From the NCBI RefSeq assembly GCF_002910905.1, contig NZ_NEUE01000098.1:1-64000 (forward strand): a stretch of 64,000 bases of DNA. Direction: 5' to 3'. The notes under the pieces were generated by a model. The model did no database searches. It saw nothing but the letters and a program-made list of their open reading frames with translations, and was not told where the DNA came from. Below are positions 27,084-34,799 of this stretch, in pieces. The stretch is from Streptomyces sp. SM11 (lineage in GTDB: Bacteria; Actinomycetota; Actinomycetes; Streptomycetales; Streptomycetaceae). The position numbers were made by a program, and so were the translations under genes. The stretch's first letter is position 1. Every line of letters begins with the position of its first letter.

Positions 27084-27884
27084 ATGAGCGAGAATCGAAC
27101 CCCGACGGCAGTGTTGCTGCACGGCTGGCCGGTCACGTCCGACCACTGGCGGTACTTGGTTCCGGTCCTTGAGGCCGCCGGTATCACCGCGGTCCCGGTC
27201 ACGCTTCCCGGGCTGGGCGCCGCTCCCGAATCCGGCGTGACCGACTTCCGCAAGGCGGCACTCGCCGAAGAGGTCCGGGCACGGCTGGCGCGGGAGGGCG
27301 TCACCCGCTTCGCCGCCATCGGCCACGACTGGGGTGCGACGGTCGGATACTGCATCGCGGCCCAGGCGCCGGAATCGGTCAGCGGGCTCGTGGTCGAGGA
27401 AGAGATCCTTCCCGGTGTCGACGTCGAGATTCCCGCAGCTGGCCGGGGCCACTATCCATCGTGGCACGGCCCTTTCAACCGGACGCCCGGCCTCGCGGAG
27501 AAGCTCGTGCCCGGCCGGGAAGCGGCGTACTACGGCACGTTCCTGGAACAGAGCGCCGGACCGAGCGGACTCAGCCCGGACACTCTTCATGCCTACATCA
27601 AGGCGTACAGCACTCCAGGCGTACTGGACGCCGGGCTGGCGTACTACCGCACCAGGTCAGCAGATGTCGACGACATCCGAGCGCTTGCCGCCCAGCCGAT
27701 CTCCACGCCAGTCCTGGCAGTCGGAGGCGGACACGCGATGGGGACGGCTGTCGCGGCCGGACTGGCCACCCTCGCCAGCAGTGTCACCCCGCTCGTCCTC
27801 GAACGATCCGGCCACTACCCCGCGGAGCAGGAACCGGACAGCGTGAACCTCGCTATCGTGCAGTTCCTGCAACGGCACTCGTGA
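27084..27884 (+). CDS. Alpha/beta hydrolase (epoxide hydrolase / dehalogenase-like)
   Basis: 266 residues, no signal peptide. It has the oxyanion motif HGWP (13-16), the nucleophile elbow GHDWGA with Asp82, and His244 in ERSGHYPAEQEP. An Asp nucleophile rather than Ser places it with epoxide hydrolases and haloalkane/fluoroacetate dehalogenases, which form an ester intermediate on Asp. The cap region (about 115-195: GRGHYPSWHGPFN, YYGTFLEQSAG) contains Trp, His and Tyr residues typical of these enzymes. The natural substrate is unknown. Confidence 0.85.
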   Translation: MSENRTPTAVLLHGWPVTSDHWRYLVPVLEAAGITAVPVTLPGLGAAPESGVTDFRKAALAEEVRARLAREGVTRFAAIGHDWGATVGYCIAAQAPESVSGLVVEEEILPGVDVEIPAAGRGHYPSWHGPFNRTPGLAEKLVPGREAAYYGTFLEQSAGPSGLSPDTLHAYIKAYSTPGVLDAGLAYYRTRSADVDDIRALAAQPISTPVLAVGGGHAMGTAVAAGLATLASSVTPLVLERSGHYPAEQEPDSVNLAIVQFLQRHS

Positions 27885-27938
27885 TCCCTCGATGCCGCGT
27901 TTCCGCAGCGGACCTTGAGACGGTGGCAGGATACGAGG

Positions 27939-28469
27939 ATGGCGACGAACACGCCCTGGTCGGGGCTGCACCATGACCTGCTGACGGCGAAGGCGTCGGT
28001 CTACGACCCCGGTGGCTTCGTCTGCTCGCGGCCGGTGCCCGAACCGGAGAGCGCCGACTACGCGGCGCACAGGTTCACGCTCGACGGGCGGTTGGCCGCG
28101 TTTCGTGCGGCGAGGACGACCCCGACCAAGGCCGGTCAGTTCGTCACCGTGTGGCAGCGCTCCGTCGAAGGCCCGATCCGCCCCTTCGACGCCGATGACG
28201 GCGTCGGCCTCTTCGTCATCGGCTGCCGCGACGAAGGCCGCGCCGGGCAGTTCGTGTTCCCGCTCGACGTGCTGTGCGAGCGCGGCGTCGTGTCCCGTAA
28301 CGGCGTGGGCGGAAAGCGCGGCTTCCGCGTCTATCCGCCGGGTACGGTCACCACCAGCCGCCAGGCGCACGGCACCCAGGCGTGGCAGGTGAAGTACTAC
28401 CTGGACATCGGGGAGGGCGGGCAGGGGCCCGTCGACCTGGCGCGCGCCACGTCTCTCTACCACCCGTAG
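27939..28469 (+). CDS. MepB-like protein
   Basis: 176 residues. The pattern YAAHRFTLDGRLAAFRAART, TPTKAGQFVTVWQRS, GLFVIGCRDEGRAGQFVFP and KRGFRVYPPGTVTTSRQA matches the MepB family, named after the third gene of the Staphylococcus mepRAB operon, whose biochemical role is unknown. No MepA-type efflux pump or MarR regulator is beside it. The ATG at 27939 follows a weak GGCAGGA element. A hairpin follows the stop. Confidence 0.8.
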   Translation: MATNTPWSGLHHDLLTAKASVYDPGGFVCSRPVPEPESADYAAHRFTLDGRLAAFRAARTTPTKAGQFVTVWQRSVEGPIRPFDADDGVGLFVIGCRDEGRAGQFVFPLDVLCERGVVSRNGVGGKRGFRVYPPGTVTTSRQAHGTQAWQVKYYLDIGEGGQGPVDLARATSLYHP

Positions 28470-28510
28470 CGCGCCATCGGTCCGGAAGCCTTCCGTCGGC
28501 GGTCATGGCG
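28468..28510 (+). terminator. Possible terminator after the MepB gene
   Basis: Outer arms CGCGCCAT (28468-28475) and ATGGCGCG (28503-28510) enclose a smaller CGGAA/TTCCG hairpin. It begins at the MepB stop codon. Confidence 0.45.
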
Positions 28511-28633
28511 CGGAATGTGGGGCGAGGGGACTTTCTCCACCGGCACAGGGCGGTGTGTACGGGTTGCACCTGCCGTAGCGGCATGTGGTCCGGTGGACCC
28601 ACGCCCCGGTCCCTGGAGAAAAGGTCCCTGCTC

Positions 28634-28990
28634 ATGCATTCGTCCTTCCTGCCGCCCCGCCGGATCAAGATCGGTGACGTGGCGGCCTTCGCGGGCAGCA
28701 CACCGCGGGCGATTCGCCACTACCACGAGATCGGCCTGCTCCCCGAGCCCGAGCGGGGCGGCGACGACCGCCGCCGCTACGGGTACGAGGACCTGATCCG
28801 CCTGCTGTGGATCCGCAGGACGGCCGACGACGGTGAGGACGAGGCCGATCCCGGTTCCGGAAGGCGGGAGGCTGACTCCATGAGCGCGTTGGACGCCATC
28901 GGCAAGATGCCCTACGACTTCTCCCCGGCGCGCCTGCGCTGTATGGAACTGGCCGAAGAACTCGCCGCCCACGACGTACCCGGTACGTAG
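28634..28990 (+). CDS. MerR family regulator, short form lacking the effector domain
   Basis: 118 residues. The N-terminal MerR winged helix is intact (IKIGDVAAFAGSTPRAIRHY, HEIGLLPEPERGGDDRRRYG, YEDLIRLLWIRR). Directly after, at about residue 65, comes an acidic stretch and a tail (LDAIGKMPYDFSPARLRCME) that I would expect at the end of a much longer MerR protein of about 250 residues. The dimerisation helix and ligand domain appear to be missing, as from an in-frame internal deletion. It may still bind DNA, be a dominant partner of a full-length homologue, or be decaying. A bidirectional hairpin follows. Confidence 0.65.
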   Translation: MHSSFLPPRRIKIGDVAAFAGSTPRAIRHYHEIGLLPEPERGGDDRRRYGYEDLIRLLWIRRTADDGEDEADPGSGRREADSMSALDAIGKMPYDFSPARLRCMELAEELAAHDVPGT

Positions 28991-29144
28991 AACACGGCCC
29001 GGCCGCCCGAGCGGCGGCCGACGACGGTCGCCTCGCGTGACACGGTGCCACTGTTCTGCGACGCGCCTCGGCCCTCGGCCCTCGGCCCGCTTCTGTTTCC
29101 GGCCGATGCCGGGGCGGGACCCGGTTCCTGCCCGGACAGCGGGA

Positions 29145-29180
29145 CGCCCCACCGTGCGGGCATGCGGGCACGGTGGGGCG
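29145..29180. terminator. Bidirectional terminator
   Basis: A perfect 13-bp stem (CGCCCCACCGTGC / GCACGGTGGGGCG) with a ten-base loop lies between the convergent MerR and DUF397 genes. Confidence 0.85.
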
Positions 29181-29206
29181 TAGCCGGAGCGATGACGCGG
29201 CGCCGG

Positions 29207-29425
29207 TCAGACGGTGGGGCCGAAGCCACCGGCCTTGACACCCGCCACGAAGGCGGCGAAGGCGGTGGCGGGGAAGCCGAGGGCGGGGCCGCCCGGGTTC
29301 TTGGAGTCGCGTACGGGGACGGTGCCGGTGGTGGACGCGGTGGTCGGGGCCCATTCGACGCAGGTGCCGCCGTTGTTGCTGTAGGAGGACTTGATCCACT
29401 GCTGGGTCGCGGTGCCGGTAGCCAT
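29207..29425 (-). CDS. DUF397 protein, copy 2
   Basis: From ATG 29425, 72 residues with the DUF397 signature: WIKSSYSNNGGTCVEWA, VPVRDSKNPGGPALGFPA, ending AFVAGVKAGGFGPTV. These small proteins accompany Scr1/WhiJ-type XRE regulators in actinomycetes and are proposed to antagonise them in toxin-antitoxin-like or developmental circuits. It lies 47 bases after the first DUF397 gene and is nearly identical to it in the middle 150 bases. AAAGGGCGG precedes the ATG. Confidence 0.9.
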   Translation of the reverse strand: MATGTATQQWIKSSYSNNGGTCVEWAPTTASTTGTVPVRDSKNPGGPALGFPATAFAAFVAGVKAGGFGPTV

Positions 29426-29663
29426 CTGCGGGCCGCCCTTTCGTCGTTGTCCGGTCCTGGCTGCGGTCGGTGCTACAGCTCGCCCGACTTGATACCCGCG
29501 ATGAAGGTGCTGAAGGCGGTGGCGGGGAAGCCGAGGGCGGGGCCGCCCGGGTTCTTGGAGTCGCGTACGGGGACGGTGCCGGTGGTGGACGCGGTGGTCG
29601 GGGCCCACTCGACGCAGGTGCCGCCGTTGTCGCTGTAGGAGGACTTGACCCACTGCTGGGTCG
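29259..29663. repeat. Duplicated 151-bp block within the two DUF397 genes
   Basis: 29259-29409 and 29513-29663 align without gaps at an offset of 254 bases. I count three differences, all T/C. The ends of the two genes diverge sharply outside the block, which suggests recent duplication or gene conversion limited to the core. Confidence 0.88.
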
Positions 29664-29679
29664 TGGATTCGCTCGTCAC
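29473..29679 (-). CDS. DUF397 protein, copy 1
   Basis: 68 residues from GTG 29679: QQWVKSSYSDNGGTCVEWA through FPATAFSTFIAGIKSGEL. The GTG overlaps the stop of the XRE gene (GTGA), so translation is coupled to that regulator, the standard layout for DUF397 partners. The C-terminal residues (STFIAGIKSGEL) differ from the second copy (AAFVAGVKAGGFGPTV), so partner contacts may differ although the core is the same. Confidence 0.9.
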   Translation of the reverse strand: MTSESTTQQWVKSSYSDNGGTCVEWAPTTASTTGTVPVRDSKNPGGPALGFPATAFSTFIAGIKSGEL

Positions 29680-30515
29680 GGGGTGCCCTTTCGATGCTGG
29701 TGGATCATGTCCACAGTCTCTGCCTGCGACAGAGACACGGCCTGCAACTGATGGTAGGCCCTCACCACTGGGATGACGGAGCTGAGTTCGCGGTCGAGAT
29801 GGCCCTGCGTCTCGGACTCGACGTAGGAGACGACGGACCGGTCCTGGAGCGTCAGCAGATTCACCGCTCGGTTGAAGGGCCGATGCTCGCCGATGCTGAA
29901 CGGGGCGATCTGCAGCATGGTGTGGGACTGGGTGGCGAAGTCGACCAGATACTGCAACTGAGCGTCCATTACGGCAGGGCTGCCGATAGGCCGACGGATG
30001 CAGCTTTCGTCCAGCACTGCGATCAGCATCGGCGGCGCGGTGCGTAACAGTGCGCCCTGGCGCTCCATGAGCAACGAGACGCGCTGGTCAGCTTGTTCGG
30101 GGGTGATGACTCCTCGGCCGACTGCCCCGTTCGCCAGCGCCTGCGCGTACTCCCGGGTCTGGAGCAGCCCTGGGATGACGCCCACCTCGAACAGCCTGAT
30201 CTCCGCCGCCCGGCCCTCCAACGCCACGTACTCCGGGAAGCCCTGCAACAGCACACCGTGCTTGATCTTGCGCCACTCGCGCTCGAACGAATCAGCGGTT
30301 CCCGTAAAGCTCATCGCCACGTCAACGGCGATCGCAAACTTGCGGGTTGGGGACTTGTGGCACAATTCCACGCCGGAAACATGTCGCCCCGTGTAGCCGA
30401 TGCGCGCGCCGAGGTCGTCCTGTTTCCAGCCGCGCGCTTCGCGCTCCCTACGCAGCCGTGCTCCATAGGCCGCCTCCGGGCCCCCGTCAGGGTTCACTTC
30501 CTTGCGATTGACCAA
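29676..30515 (-). CDS. XRE family regulator, Scr1/DUF5753 type
   Basis: 279 residues. The N-terminal helix-turn-helix (about 15-75: AAYGARLRREREARGWKQDD, LGARIGYTGRHVSGVE) is followed by a DUF5753 ligand-like domain (about 95-270: EIRLFEVGVIPGLLQTREYA, APPMLIAVLDESCIRRPIG, QIAPFSIGEHRPFNRAVNLL). This is the WhiJ/Scr1 group, which works with DUF397 proteins in Streptomyces differentiation. The start is a rare TTG at 30515 preceded by GGGGGAT; an internal GTG at 30497 is the alternative. It is transcribed away from a set of small genes on the other strand. Confidence 0.88.
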   Translation of the reverse strand: MVNRKEVNPDGGPEAAYGARLRREREARGWKQDDLGARIGYTGRHVSGVELCHKSPTRKFAIAVDVAMSFTGTADSFEREWRKIKHGVLLQGFPEYVALEGRAAEIRLFEVGVIPGLLQTREYAQALANGAVGRGVITPEQADQRVSLLMERQGALLRTAPPMLIAVLDESCIRRPIGSPAVMDAQLQYLVDFATQSHTMLQIAPFSIGEHRPFNRAVNLLTLQDRSVVSYVESETQGHLDRELSSVIPVVRAYHQLQAVSLSQAETVDMIHQHRKGTP

Positions 30516-30608
30516 CGTATCCCCCAGTTTCGAAACGTTGAAGACCTCTCCACGCTAGGCCACGCTGGCTCTTCCCGGTAGTCGTTCGGCTACGGAGAGG
30601 AGCGAACG

Positions 30609-30869
30609 GTGTACGGCGAGAACGTCAGCTCGAATACGGAGCGATCCCCACGCGCCCCGGCCCTCGGGGCCCTCCTCGCGGACACCAGTCGCGGTGACCG
30701 CGTGGGGGAGTTCCAGGGCGTGGCCGGCCCCTACTGGTCCCTCCGGCCGGTCGGTGGCGGGCGCGAGTGGGAAGTCGAACCGCACTACGTACGGCCCGCG
30801 TTGCTCATGGAGCAGCTTCGGGCCCGCACCGCGCGGCTCAACGCCCGCAGCCGGGGAGAAGTGCTGTGA
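30609..30869 (+). CDS. Hypothetical protein, 86 aa
   Basis: GTG 30609 follows a strong GGAGAGGAG. The product is soluble, with GPYWSLRPVGGGREWEVEPH in the middle and a helical C-terminus (PALLMEQLRARTARLNARSR). The family is not recognised. It is divergent from the XRE regulator with about 93 bases between the starts, so that intergenic gap probably carries both promoters and the XRE operator. It begins a run of four closely spaced genes. Confidence 0.65.
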   Translation: MYGENVSSNTERSPRAPALGALLADTSRGDRVGEFQGVAGPYWSLRPVGGGREWEVEPHYVRPALLMEQLRARTARLNARSRGEVL

Positions 30870-30909
30870 GGGCGGCTCCTCCGGGCGACGGCGGCCGGGA
30901 GCGTGCCGC

Positions 30910-31338
30910 GTGAGGAACCTGGTCTACGTCGCGGCCGTCACGATGACGGCAGGCGGCCGGGCTCTCCCGCTCGGCGCGGTCGCCCTGCCGAACCGCCGGC
31001 TCGTTCTGCGCTGGCTCCGGCGGCAAGCCCTGCGGCTGGCGGACGGGCACGGGCTCCATCCGGCCCCCGCCGCTCCGTGGCTCGGTGTGAGAGACGTCCG
31101 GCCGGTCACCTTCCACGGTTCCGACGCTCCCGAGGCGCTTCGGGCGTGGGCGGGTGGTCACGGCAGCCAGGACCACGCCATGAGCGCACTGGAGTCCGGG
31201 CTCCCCGCCCTGCTCACCGTGGTCGACCCCTTCGTGGGGCTGCGCGTCACCCTCGGCGGGTGGCCCGTTGATCTGTGGGGGTGGGCGACGGCAGCCTCGG
31301 CCAACTGCTCGTACCCGCCCCGTACGGATGGGGCCTGA
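30910..31338 (+). CDS. Hypothetical protein, 142 aa
   Basis: From GTG 30910 (GGGAG at 30898-30902). Contains an Arg-rich helix (LPNRRLVLRWLRRQALRLAD) and segments GVRDVRPVTFHGSDAPEALR and LTVVDPFVGLRVTLGGWPVD. No membrane segment and no known motif. Codon use is normal. It lies 40 bases after the previous gene and 2 bases before the next, so it is in the same operon. Confidence 0.65.
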   Translation: MRNLVYVAAVTMTAGGRALPLGAVALPNRRLVLRWLRRQALRLADGHGLHPAPAAPWLGVRDVRPVTFHGSDAPEALRAWAGGHGSQDHAMSALESGLPALLTVVDPFVGLRVTLGGWPVDLWGWATAASANCSYPPRTDGA

Positions 31339-31340
31339 CC

Positions 31341-31847
31341 GTGCTGCAATGCACCGCCGTGACTCAAGTCCCGTACGCCGAAACGCTACTGGCGCTCGCC
31401 ACCATGGAGGGCGGCCCCGAGCACCCGCCCGACGTCGTGGAGACGGAGGACTTCGTCCTGTGCGAGCTGGCCGACCACGACGAGTCGGCCGAGCACGCCG
31501 CGCACCTGTGGACGGCCGACGTGCCGGACGACCGGGACCTGTGGTTCCTCTGGGCGGGGACCGGCGCGCACCGTGTCCACCGGCTCGACACGTTCCGGCT
31601 GTGCCCCGCCGTGCTCCGTGAGCTGGCGACCCGCACGGTCACCACGTGCGCGTACTTCGACCGCCACCCCGGGCCGCACTCCTTCTCCGTGACCGACCCG
31701 CTGGGCGACCTCATCGCCGAACACGTCCACAGCGAGGTCCGGCGGTTCGTGGCTGAAGGGGAAGCCCCAGGCAAAGGCGCCCCTGACGCTCCTGACACTT
31801 CCGACGCTCCCGACCCTTCCGATGCTCCCGACACCGACGCGACCTGA
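31341..31847 (+). CDS. Hypothetical protein, 168 aa (paralog of the next gene)
   Basis: Starts at GTG 31341, two bases after the upstream stop. The sequence FVLCELADHDESAEHAAHLW recurs in the next gene as HVLCELADGHENDHAMVLW, as does a D-P-shaped later part (HSFSVTDPLGDLIAEHV against HAWDIVDPTLAAVDAEL). The C-terminal 30 residues are a low-complexity DAPD-type repeat. The family is unrecognised. An acidic small protein of this kind could be an adaptor or immunity factor, but nothing in the sequence proves it. Confidence 0.62.
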   Translation: MLQCTAVTQVPYAETLLALATMEGGPEHPPDVVETEDFVLCELADHDESAEHAAHLWTADVPDDRDLWFLWAGTGAHRVHRLDTFRLCPAVLRELATRTVTTCAYFDRHPGPHSFSVTDPLGDLIAEHVHSEVRRFVAEGEAPGKGAPDAPDTSDAPDPSDAPDTDAT

Positions 31848-32245
31848 TGGCGACCGGAGGCCCCCGCCCCATGAACGAGTGCACTGCCGTGGCCCTGTTG
31901 CCGCCCCCGGAGATCCTGATCCGCCTGGCGGCCCCCGGCAGCCTTCCCGAGGCGGGGCACGTCCTCTGCGAGCTCGCCGACGGCCACGAGAACGACCACG
32001 CGATGGTGCTGTGGGAGGACGACGCGAACCGCGTGGCCGTCTGGGCCCGGTGGAGCGAGGGCCGGGCGACGCTGGCGGAGCTGCCCTGGTGCGGAACGCT
32101 CGACGCCCGGGGCGAGGACGCGTGCGGGCTGTTCGCCGGGCACCCCTCCGCCCACGCCTGGGACATCGTCGATCCGACGCTCGCGGCGGTGGACGCCGAA
32201 CTGGCACGGGAGCACCCCCATCTCGCACCACGTGACGGCGTGTGA
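31847..32245 (+). CDS. Hypothetical protein, 132 aa (paralog of the previous gene)
   Basis: ATG 31847 overlaps the upstream stop (TGATG), showing translational coupling. Compared with its neighbour it keeps the VLCELAD motif and the domain that follows but lacks the repetitive tail. Residues 1-35 (MNECTAVALLPPPEILIRLA) resemble the start of the neighbour (QCTAVTQVPYAETLLALA). The pair therefore arose by tandem duplication of an undescribed family. An alternative start is the internal ATG at residue 9. Confidence 0.62.
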   Translation: MATGGPRPMNECTAVALLPPPEILIRLAAPGSLPEAGHVLCELADGHENDHAMVLWEDDANRVAVWARWSEGRATLAELPWCGTLDARGEDACGLFAGHPSAHAWDIVDPTLAAVDAELAREHPHLAPRDGV

Positions 32246-32285
32246 TTCCCCGTCGCGGCGGCTCTGTGTCGGAAGGATGGCGCGC

Positions 32286-33062
32286 ATGCCAGAACACCCC
32301 CAAAGCGATACGAGCGACAGGAGCGGCAGGTCCGACGCATCCGGCCGGTCGCGGTGGCGGCTCCTCCCGATGACCGGACGAGACCCCGAGGAGGACGGCC
32401 GGGCCTTCTCACTGCTGGAGCTCCTGTTCGACCTGACCTTCGTCGTCGCGGTCGGTACGGCGTCGTCACAGTTCGCCGAGCGCCTGCCGGGGGCACTTGG
32501 GGCAAGCGGTCACCGCGTTCGTCATGGCGATGTTCGCGATCAACGTCGCCTGGATCAGCTTCAGCTGGTTCGCCTCGGCCTTCGCCACCGACGACTGGCT
32601 CTACCGGGTCCTGACGATGTTCCAGATGATCGGGGCCGTCGTCTTCTCGCTCGGCCTCCCGGCGGCCGCGGCTGCCTCTTAGGCTACGGCCACACCCCGT
32701 TGTTCATCGGCGTGGCCGGAGCCGGGGCCGGACTGCATGTGGCGGGCCTCTACCTGGAACACCACACGGAGATCCCCAAGGCGACGGTCGTCCTCGCCCT
32801 GGCCCTCCCGGTGGCCCTCTATCTCCTGGTGGTCTACCTGCTGCACACCCTGCTGCTCTCGGCCGCCGATCGCTTCCACCTGCTCCTGACCGCTCTGACC
32901 CCGGCGGTCCTGCTGGCCGGGTTCCTGCTGGCCGTGGCGGCAGCGCCGCTGGCGGTATGCCTGATCGTCGTGATGCTCGCGCCCTTCGTGACCGTGATCG
33001 GTTACGAGACGCTCGGGCGCGAGCATCAGCGGCGCATGCTGGAGGGGATCGGGGCGGGGTAG
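32286..33062 (+). pseudogene. Broken ltrA (low temperature requirement A-like) gene
   Basis: The first about 68 codons from ATG 32286 read as the LtrA N-terminus (ELLFDLTFVVAVGTASSQFA). At the G5 run 32489-32493 the frame moves by one, and the expected continuation (QAVTAFVMAMFAINVAWISF, FATDDWLYRVLTMFQMIG) is in another frame up to a stop at 32680-32682. From about 32685 the original frame again fits the LtrA C-terminus (LGYGHTPLFIGVAGAGAGLH). About 150 residues expected between the two parts are missing. So there is a frameshift and a deletion of roughly 0.5 kb in this polytopic membrane protein gene. Confidence 0.85.
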
Positions 33063-33123
33063 AGCCCGATCACGCCGTCAGGGTCTGAGGACGAGACCGG
33101 CCCCGGCGACAGTCGCCCTGACC

Positions 33124-34584
33124 TCAGACCGAGAACCGTTCCCGCTTCAGCAGCGGCCGCACCCGGGTCCGGAAACCCCCCGTGCGGAAGGGGCGTTGCA
33201 GCAGACCAGGGCGCAGTTCCTGGGCGAGGGCGGCGGCGATCATGCCCTGGTCCAGGGCGAGCATGAAGTCGCTGACCCGGCCCGTGGACACGTTCACCGA
33301 GTCCCGGAAGCCGAGCCCGTCCTCGTACGCGCCGAAGTCCCGCTCCAGCGAACGAAGGTTGGCCACCGCCTCCCGGCGGGCGTACGGCAGGGCCAGGAAG
33401 GAGGCGTGCGGGGTGACCACGCCGTTGGTGAACGCCGAGGGCGGGGGCAGGGGTTCGCCGTCCGTGGTGTGGGTGCGGTCGGTGTTGGAGGCGTAGCCGT
33501 CGACCGCCATGCCGAGCGCGTCGACGCCGTACTCCTGGTAGCCGTCCTCGGGGACGTTGGCGGGGGAGAAGCCCCAGTAGCCGTACTCCGCCTCCCGCAG
33601 GCCGTGGTCGATCTGGCCCCGTACGTAACGCTGATGCGTCACACCCCACGCGCGCGGCGACCACTCCGGCTCCGGCACGAACAGCGGCACCATCAGCGCC
33701 TCGAACATCGAGCCGCCCCAGGTGGGGACCACCTTCCGGCCGCGGTGCGTATAGTGGCCGTTCCATACGCGTACGCCGTCGACCGTGACGTACGTGCCAC
33801 CCGGCTTCTGCTCCTGCTCGTGCTCCGGCAGCATCGTGCGCAGTAGGTGCCAGTAGTGGTCGCCGGGCAGTGAACCGTCCGCGATGCCCAGGTAACTCGC
33901 CATGCGCGGCTCGGTGTTGAGCGCGCCGTAGTGGTGCGGGGTCGGCTCCTCCGTGTCCGTCCAGACGCCGCCGCGCAGCTGGCCGGGGCCCGCCACCGGG
34001 TCGGCCGGGTCGTACGGCGTGTAGAAGTACGACCAGTCGGCCGTGGCCAGGATGCGGTGGATGCGGGGGCGCAGTACCGGGGCCGTGTCGGCGGCGATGC
34101 GCAGGCCCGTCACCAGCCAGGCGTTGTCCACCGAGGACAGGAACGGACGCACCGGGTCGCCCGTGCCCGGCCACTGTGTGAGCACCGAACCATCATGCGC
34201 GTCATACCAGTTGAGCCAGAAGCCGTGATGGCGCTCCAGCTTCTCGACCGCCGTGACCGTACGGGTCAGGGACCGGAGCATCGCACCCTCGCCGATCACG
34301 CCCAGACCTGCCGCCGCCACCGTCGACCACAGGCCGCAGCCGATGTTGGTCGGGGAGGTCTGGGCCGATTGGGCGGGGGCTCCGGGGCCGCTGAGGTCGA
34401 TCTTGTCGGTGACCAGACCGAAGTCGGTCGTCATCGCCTCGATCGAGCGGTACGTGTCGGCGAACCAGTGCTTCAGAAGGCGGGGGGCGGCCGGGGGTGC
34501 TGCTGTTGCGGGGGTGGTTACGGCTCCCAGCGACAGGGCCGCGGCCCCGGTCCCTGCGGCGGTGAGAAACGTGCGACGGTCCAT
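33124..34584 (-). CDS. Tat-exported glucoamylase-like / GH144-type beta-1,2-glucanase
   Basis: 486 residues. The start MDRRTFLTAAGTGAAALSLG is a twin-arginine signal. The mature part shows the (alpha/alpha)6 glycoamylase-domain pattern of Pfam PF10091: HHGFWLNWYDAHDGSVLTQW, FLSSVDNAWLVTGL, WGGSMFEALMVPLFV, EYGYWGFSPANVPEDGYQEY. The family includes GH144 endo-beta-1,2-glucanases; other members have different or unknown activity. It lies downstream of a GH1 gene and a sugar importer on the same strand, so it probably makes oligosaccharides that are then imported. A terminator-like hairpin upstream suggests partly separate expression. Confidence 0.8.
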   Translation of the reverse strand: MDRRTFLTAAGTGAAALSLGAVTTPATAAPPAAPRLLKHWFADTYRSIEAMTTDFGLVTDKIDLSGPGAPAQSAQTSPTNIGCGLWSTVAAAGLGVIGEGAMLRSLTRTVTAVEKLERHHGFWLNWYDAHDGSVLTQWPGTGDPVRPFLSSVDNAWLVTGLRIAADTAPVLRPRIHRILATADWSYFYTPYDPADPVAGPGQLRGGVWTDTEEPTPHHYGALNTEPRMASYLGIADGSLPGDHYWHLLRTMLPEHEQEQKPGGTYVTVDGVRVWNGHYTHRGRKVVPTWGGSMFEALMVPLFVPEPEWSPRAWGVTHQRYVRGQIDHGLREAEYGYWGFSPANVPEDGYQEYGVDALGMAVDGYASNTDRTHTTDGEPLPPPSAFTNGVVTPHASFLALPYARREAVANLRSLERDFGAYEDGLGFRDSVNVSTGRVSDFMLALDQGMIAAALAQELRPGLLQRPFRTGGFRTRVRPLLKRERFSV

Positions 34585-34695
34585 GGTCCGGCTCCTGGGG
34601 CAGAAGGGGGAGGGGGATGAGTCGTGATCTCGGTCGTGCGAGGTGAAGCGAGGTGGTGCGGCGTGGGGAGTGGTGCTGGTGCTGTCCGGGCGGCC

Positions 34696-34731
34696 CGGGA
34701 GCCGGCGGTCGTCAGGTTTCGCCGGCTCCCG
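34696..34731 (-). terminator. Hairpin between the GH1 and GH144-like genes
   Basis: Perfect 12-bp arms CGGGAGCCGGCG and CGCCGGCTCCCG with a 12-base loop lie about 70 bases after the GH1 stop. It may end or attenuate the importer-GH1 transcript before the glucanase gene. Confidence 0.7.
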
Positions 34732-34799
34732 AGCCGGAGGGAGCCGTCAGGTGGCTCCCCGTATCAGGGGTGTCCCCCGGGTATGGGGAGACGCATGAA

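Noticed and set aside
33082..33130. Inverted repeat GGTCTGAGG / CCTCAGACC at the end of the glucanase gene
   Set aside because: The arm overlaps the stop codon and the loop is over 30 bases with only nine pairs, so a terminator call is not safe.
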